Assembly: GCA_023393375.1 (NCBI GenBank)
Contig: JAEWLI010000024.1
Location: 1-36,451, forward strand
Length of the DNA stretch: 36,451 nucleotides
Reading direction: 5' to 3'
DNA from: Bacteroidota bacterium
GTDB taxonomy: Bacteria > Bacteroidota > Bacteroidia > Cytophagales > Cyclobacteriaceae
Part shown: positions 33,074 through 36,451 of the stretch, in pieces
Position numbering within the stretch: position 1 is the stretch's first letter
Layout: every line of letters begins with the position of its first letter
The notes under the pieces: generated by a model
Database searches by the model: none
What the model saw: the letters and a program-made list of their open reading frames with translations, nothing else
Told to the model about the DNA's origin: nothing
Program-made: the position numbers and the translations under genes

Positions 33074-34810
33074 ATGAATTTAAGTGAACAAGAATTAAGG
33101 CGCAGAGAAGAAAAAAGTGAGATCGAAAAGTTGGGGTATAATCCTTACCCTGCAGAACTTTTTGATGTAAACATATATGCAGCTGATATTAAATCAAACT
33201 TCGATGCTTATCAAGGTGAAGAAAAATTATATTCTTTGGCCGGTAGAATGATGAGTCGACGGATTATGGGCTCTGCATCATTTGCGGAAATTCAAGATTC
33301 TACTGGAAGGATACAAGTGTATATCAAACGTGATGAGATTTGTCCTGGTGAGGATAAAACGTTGTACAATACGATATTTAAAAAATTACAAGATATTGGG
33401 GATATTATAGGGGTGAAGGGTTATGTATTTAAAACCCAAACCGGAGAGATATCTCTGCATGTGAAGGAGTTTAAACCATTGTCTAAATCGCTACGTCCGT
33501 TACCGGTAGTAAAGGAATCTGTAGATGAAGAAGGAAATGTTAAAATACATGATGCATTTACCGATCCCGAAATGCGTTACCGACAGAGATATGTTGATTT
33601 GATAGTCAATCCAAAGGTAAGGGAGACATTTAAGCAACGTACAAAGCTGGTCAATTCTATACGTAATTTTCTGAATAATAAAGGTTACCTGGAAGTAGAA
33701 ACCCCGGTATTGCAGCCTTTATATGGTGGGGCAGCGGCAAGACCTTTTAAAACCCATCATAACACCCTGGACATGACACTTTACTTGAGAATTGCTAATG
33801 AGCTCTACCTGAAAAGATTGATCGTAGGGGGATTTGATGGGGTGTATGAATTTGCAAAAGATTTTAGAAACGAGGGTATGTCCCGTTTCCACAATCCGGA
33901 ATTCACACAGGTAGAATTGTACGTAGCGTATAAGGATTATCTGTGGATGATGGATATGTTTGAAGAGATGATCGAAAAAGTTGCACTTGATTTACATGGT
34001 GACACTAAGGTGCAGGTAGGTGATCATGTGATAGATTTCAAAAGACCTTGGAAACGGTTGACTATGTTTGATGCCATCAGGGAATTTACTGGTATAGATA
34101 TTTCTGCTCAGGATGAGATAGGGCTTAGAGAAACAGCAAAGCAATTGAAAATTTCGGTGGATGAAACCATGGGGAAAGGTAAAATTATAGATGAAATTTT
34201 TGGTGAAAAATGTGAGCCCTTTTTAGTCCAACCAACCTTTATCATGGATTATCCCGTAGAAATGTCTCCGCTGGCAAAAAAACACAGGCACAAAGAAGGG
34301 TTGGTTGAAAGATTTGAAGTGATTTGTAACTCAAAAGAAATTTGTAATGCTTTTACTGAATTGAATGATCCGATTGATCAAAGACAACGGTTTGAGGAAC
34401 AATTGGAATTGGGGAAAAGAGGTGATGAAGAAGCCATGACTTTGGATGAGGACTTCTTAAGAGCATTGGAATATGGTATGCCTCCTACTGCAGGCCTTGG
34501 TGTAGGAATTGACCGCCTTACCATGATCATGACCAATTCAAAATCGATTCAGGATGTTATATTTTTCCCTCAAATGAAACCAGAGAAGAAGGAAAAAATT
34601 AGTTCTGAAAATGATTTTATAGAATTAGGAGTAAGACCAGAGTTGGTACCGGTATTACAGAAGGTAGGAATCATTTCTATAGATCAGCTAAAGGAAAGTT
34701 CTCCAACCAAGTTGTTCAATGATGTGTGTGGAATGAGAAAAAAGCTTAAACTGGAAAATGTAAAAAATCCATCCATAGAAGAAGTTGAAGGATGGATTTC
34801 AAAAGCATAA
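33074..34810 (+). CDS. lysS: Lysyl-tRNA synthetase, class II
   Basis: The 578-residue class II enzyme has an N-terminal OB-fold anticodon domain (about 55-160), motif 2 with FRNEGMSRFHNPEFTQVE (from about 263), and motif 3 with GLGVGIDRLTM (about 474-484). It charges tRNA-Lys with lysine in the cytoplasm using ATP. It is longer than the E. coli enzyme (about 505 residues) because of a C-terminal extension of about 65 residues (from about 515) that reads like a helix-hairpin-helix segment (GVRPELVPVLQKVGIISIDQL). A similar extension is, as I recall, common in Bacteroidota LysRS. The candidate promoter is close to the start, and rarA follows 87 bases downstream. Confidence 0.97.
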   Translation: MNLSEQELRRREEKSEIEKLGYNPYPAELFDVNIYAADIKSNFDAYQGEEKLYSLAGRMMSRRIMGSASFAEIQDSTGRIQVYIKRDEICPGEDKTLYNTIFKKLQDIGDIIGVKGYVFKTQTGEISLHVKEFKPLSKSLRPLPVVKESVDEEGNVKIHDAFTDPEMRYRQRYVDLIVNPKVRETFKQRTKLVNSIRNFLNNKGYLEVETPVLQPLYGGAAARPFKTHHNTLDMTLYLRIANELYLKRLIVGGFDGVYEFAKDFRNEGMSRFHNPEFTQVELYVAYKDYLWMMDMFEEMIEKVALDLHGDTKVQVGDHVIDFKRPWKRLTMFDAIREFTGIDISAQDEIGLRETAKQLKISVDETMGKGKIIDEIFGEKCEPFLVQPTFIMDYPVEMSPLAKKHRHKEGLVERFEVICNSKEICNAFTELNDPIDQRQRFEEQLELGKRGDEEAMTLDEDFLRALEYGMPPTAGLGVGIDRLTMIMTNSKSIQDVIFFPQMKPEKKEKISSENDFIELGVRPELVPVLQKVGIISIDQLKESSPTKLFNDVCGMRKKLKLENVKNPSIEEVEGWISKA

Positions 34811-34897
34811 AGCGATTTGATCTATTGTTGTTAACATCTGGATTCTTGCCTTCGTTTACATATTGATCACAGGAAATCATTCCGGATTATAAAAGAT

Positions 34898-36169
34898 ATG
34901 AAAACTGAACTAATTCCGCTGGCAGAGCGCATACGGCCAAAAAATCTTGACCAGTTTGTGGGTCAGGAACATTTAGTAGGTAACGGTGGTGTGATCAGAA
35001 AGATTATTCAAAGTGGTTCATTGCCTTCAGTTATTTTTTGGGGCCCACCAGGAGTTGGAAAAACTACGCTTGCTCAGATTATCGCATCGCAGGTGAAAGC
35101 GACTTTTTATACCCTTAGTGCTATTAGCTCTGGTGTAAAGGATGTACGGAAAGTGATCGATGAGGCACGTTATCATACCCGGACGATTCTGTTTATTGAT
35201 GAAATTCACAGGTTTAGCAAATCACAGCAGGATGCACTATTAGGGGCTGTTGAAAAAGGTATTATCACATTGATCGGTGCTACCACAGAAAATCCTTCTT
35301 TTGAGGTAATATCTGCCTTACTTTCCCGATGTCAGATTTATATACTGAAGCCACTTACAGAAGAACATTTGAAGCATCTGCTTCAATATGCCCTACAAAC
35401 CGATGAAATACTTTCAGATAAAAATATTGCCATTGATGAATACCAGGCTTTGTTCAATATTTCAGGGGGTGATGCAAGAAAAATTTTAAATTTATTAGAA
35501 CTTACTGTGGATAGCCTGAGCGGCCAGGAACAAATAATTATAAAGAATGATCATGTGATTGCCGCTGCTCAACAGCGTATAGTGTTATATGACAAGGGGG
35601 GAGAACAACATTATGATATTATCTCAGCCTTTATAAAATCAATGCGTGGGAGTGATCCCAACGCAGCCGTTTACTGGTTGGGAAGAATGATAGAAGGTGG
35701 TGAAGATGTAAAATTTATTGCTCGGCGGATGGTCATTTTTGCATCCGAAGATATAGGAAATGCCAATCCTACAGCTCTGGTGCTCGCTACCAACACATTT
35801 CAGGCAGTAAATCTTATAGGTTATCCTGAGGCTGAGATTATCCTATCTCAATGTGCTACCTATTTGGCCTCTTCTCCTAAAAGTAATGCATCATATGTGG
35901 CCATCAAGTCCGTAAAAGCTGTAATTCGTGAAACAGGAGATCTTCCGGTACCACTTCATATCAGAAATGCCCCAAGTAAACTGATGAAGGATATAGGATA
36001 TGGCAAAAACTATCAATATGCACATGATTTTGAGCAAAATTTTTCGAGCCAGGAATACCTCCCTGATAATTTACAAGGCAAGAAATTTTATGATCCAGGT
36101 AAAAATCCAAGAGAAGAAGAACTTCGGAAACGATTAAAACAGCTATGGGGGGATAAATACAGCTACTGA
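34898..36169 (+). CDS. rarA: Replication-associated recombination protein A (MgsA/RarA AAA+ ATPase)
   Basis: The 423-residue protein begins with the family signature PLAERIRPKNLDQFVGQEHL. It then has Walker A GPPGVGKTT (about 49-57), Walker B LFIDEIHRF (about 98-106), and a sensor 1 region with GATTENPSFE. The C-terminal half carries the tetramerisation-type segment with RGSDPNAAVYWLGRMIEGGED and YPEAEIILSQCATYLASSPKSN, all diagnostic of RarA/MgsA. It is a clamp-loader-like ATPase acting at stalled forks and single-stranded DNA gaps. Length and motifs are complete. It lies after lysS in the same direction but probably has some independent expression, since an 87-base gap separates them. Confidence 0.97.
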   Translation: MKTELIPLAERIRPKNLDQFVGQEHLVGNGGVIRKIIQSGSLPSVIFWGPPGVGKTTLAQIIASQVKATFYTLSAISSGVKDVRKVIDEARYHTRTILFIDEIHRFSKSQQDALLGAVEKGIITLIGATTENPSFEVISALLSRCQIYILKPLTEEHLKHLLQYALQTDEILSDKNIAIDEYQALFNISGGDARKILNLLELTVDSLSGQEQIIIKNDHVIAAAQQRIVLYDKGGEQHYDIISAFIKSMRGSDPNAAVYWLGRMIEGGEDVKFIARRMVIFASEDIGNANPTALVLATNTFQAVNLIGYPEAEIILSQCATYLASSPKSNASYVAIKSVKAVIRETGDLPVPLHIRNAPSKLMKDIGYGKNYQYAHDFEQNFSSQEYLPDNLQGKKFYDPGKNPREEELRKRLKQLWGDKYSY

Positions 36170-36332
36170 ACTTAAAAGCTTTTAGTTATTATAATAAAGA
36201 AACAGACCGTATAAATATTCCAATCGTAATTGAAATAGATAAGAATTATAATATCTTTAATGGTTTATTAAACGAAAACCTAGGTTAACTCAAATGCAAC
36301 TTATGGGTTTCAACATTACCACAAAAAATTAA

Positions 36333-36451
36333 ATGATGAAATATAAGCATGTATTTTTATTGATTTTACTGATACTGTGTTTCAAATCAGTAACAAGTGC
36401 ACCAATTCAGGAGAAACCTAAACGAATACTGGTAATAGGATTGGATACACT
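36333..36451 (+). CDS. N-terminal fragment of a secreted protein (3' end outside window)
   Basis: Two adjacent ATG codons (36333 and 36336) open a frame that runs off the right edge. The 39 or so visible residues comprise a basic start (MMKYKHV), a hydrophobic signal-peptide core (FLLILLILCF), and a probable cleavage region SVTSAPIQ followed by KRILVIGLDT. The last segment reads like the first beta strand of an alpha/beta fold, but it is too short to place in a family. It lies 163 bases after rarA in the same direction. Confidence 0.65.
   Translation, partial: MMKYKHVFLLILLILCFKSVTSAPIQEKPKRILVIGLDT

Noticed and set aside
36169..36187. Palindrome AACTTAAAAGCTTTTAGTT after rarA
   Set aside because: It has essentially no loop and no T-tract; A/T-rich palindromes of this size are common in such DNA.

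Overview
The window looks like a chromosomal segment of a low-GC member of the Bacteroidota, most likely a gliding-type Cytophagales relative. I infer this from three things: a PorP/SprF, OmpA and gliding-motility C-terminal-domain trio (type IX secretion); candidate promoters with the Bacteroidota -7 motif TAnnTTTG; and near-absence of Shine-Dalgarno sequences. I see no tRNA, rRNA, CRISPR array, insertion sequence or prophage, and all complete genes appear intact. The first and last genes are cut by the window edges.

Layout. Bases 1-2784 hold a cell-surface-stress style operon: the end of an ECF sigma factor, a membrane anti-sigma-like protein, and a signal-peptide protein joining a head-GIN (DUF2807) ladder to a putative outer-membrane barrel. 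A bidirectional terminator separates it from three minus-strand genes (2873-4068), two small unknowns and a two-CBS-domain protein; two of these have unusually strong Shine-Dalgarno sequences. Bases 4306-8349 carry metabolic and unknown genes: a 3-hydroxyisobutyrate-dehydrogenase-type reductase, a zinc-ribbon protein, an operon of an RNase Z-like metallo-hydrolase, a small unknown and a quinone-oxidoreductase-like protein, then a PepSY-like secreted protein. Bases 8544-12554 hold a sigma-54 response regulator and a convergent hybrid histidine kinase ending in REC and Hpt modules. A secreted M28 peptidase and a D-2-hydroxyacid dehydrogenase follow on the minus strand (12677-14922), then a small secreted protein and a stand-alone LuxR-type HTH protein.

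Bases 16254-27025 are devoted to nucleotide-sugar and exopolysaccharide work. A GalU-like nucleotidyltransferase is followed 16 bases later by a 1112-residue protein joining a fucokinase-like GHMP module to a UDPGP-type uridylyltransferase. Next come a polyprenyl-phosphate sugar transferase that would start glycan assembly, a WecG/TagA glycosyltransferase, and three minus-strand glycosyltransferases (one GT61-like, two GT4-like). No Wzx, Wzy or Wza is visible here. Bases 27166-32726 (minus) are the type IX secretion-associated operon. The window ends with lysS, rarA and the start of a secreted protein.

The most interesting item is the GHMP-UDPGP fusion with its GalU-like partner. The fusion keeps the sugar-site and GGWQD-type motifs of fucokinase-like enzymes but has lost the glycines of the ATP-binding GLGxSS loop, so its first half may not be an ordinary kinase.
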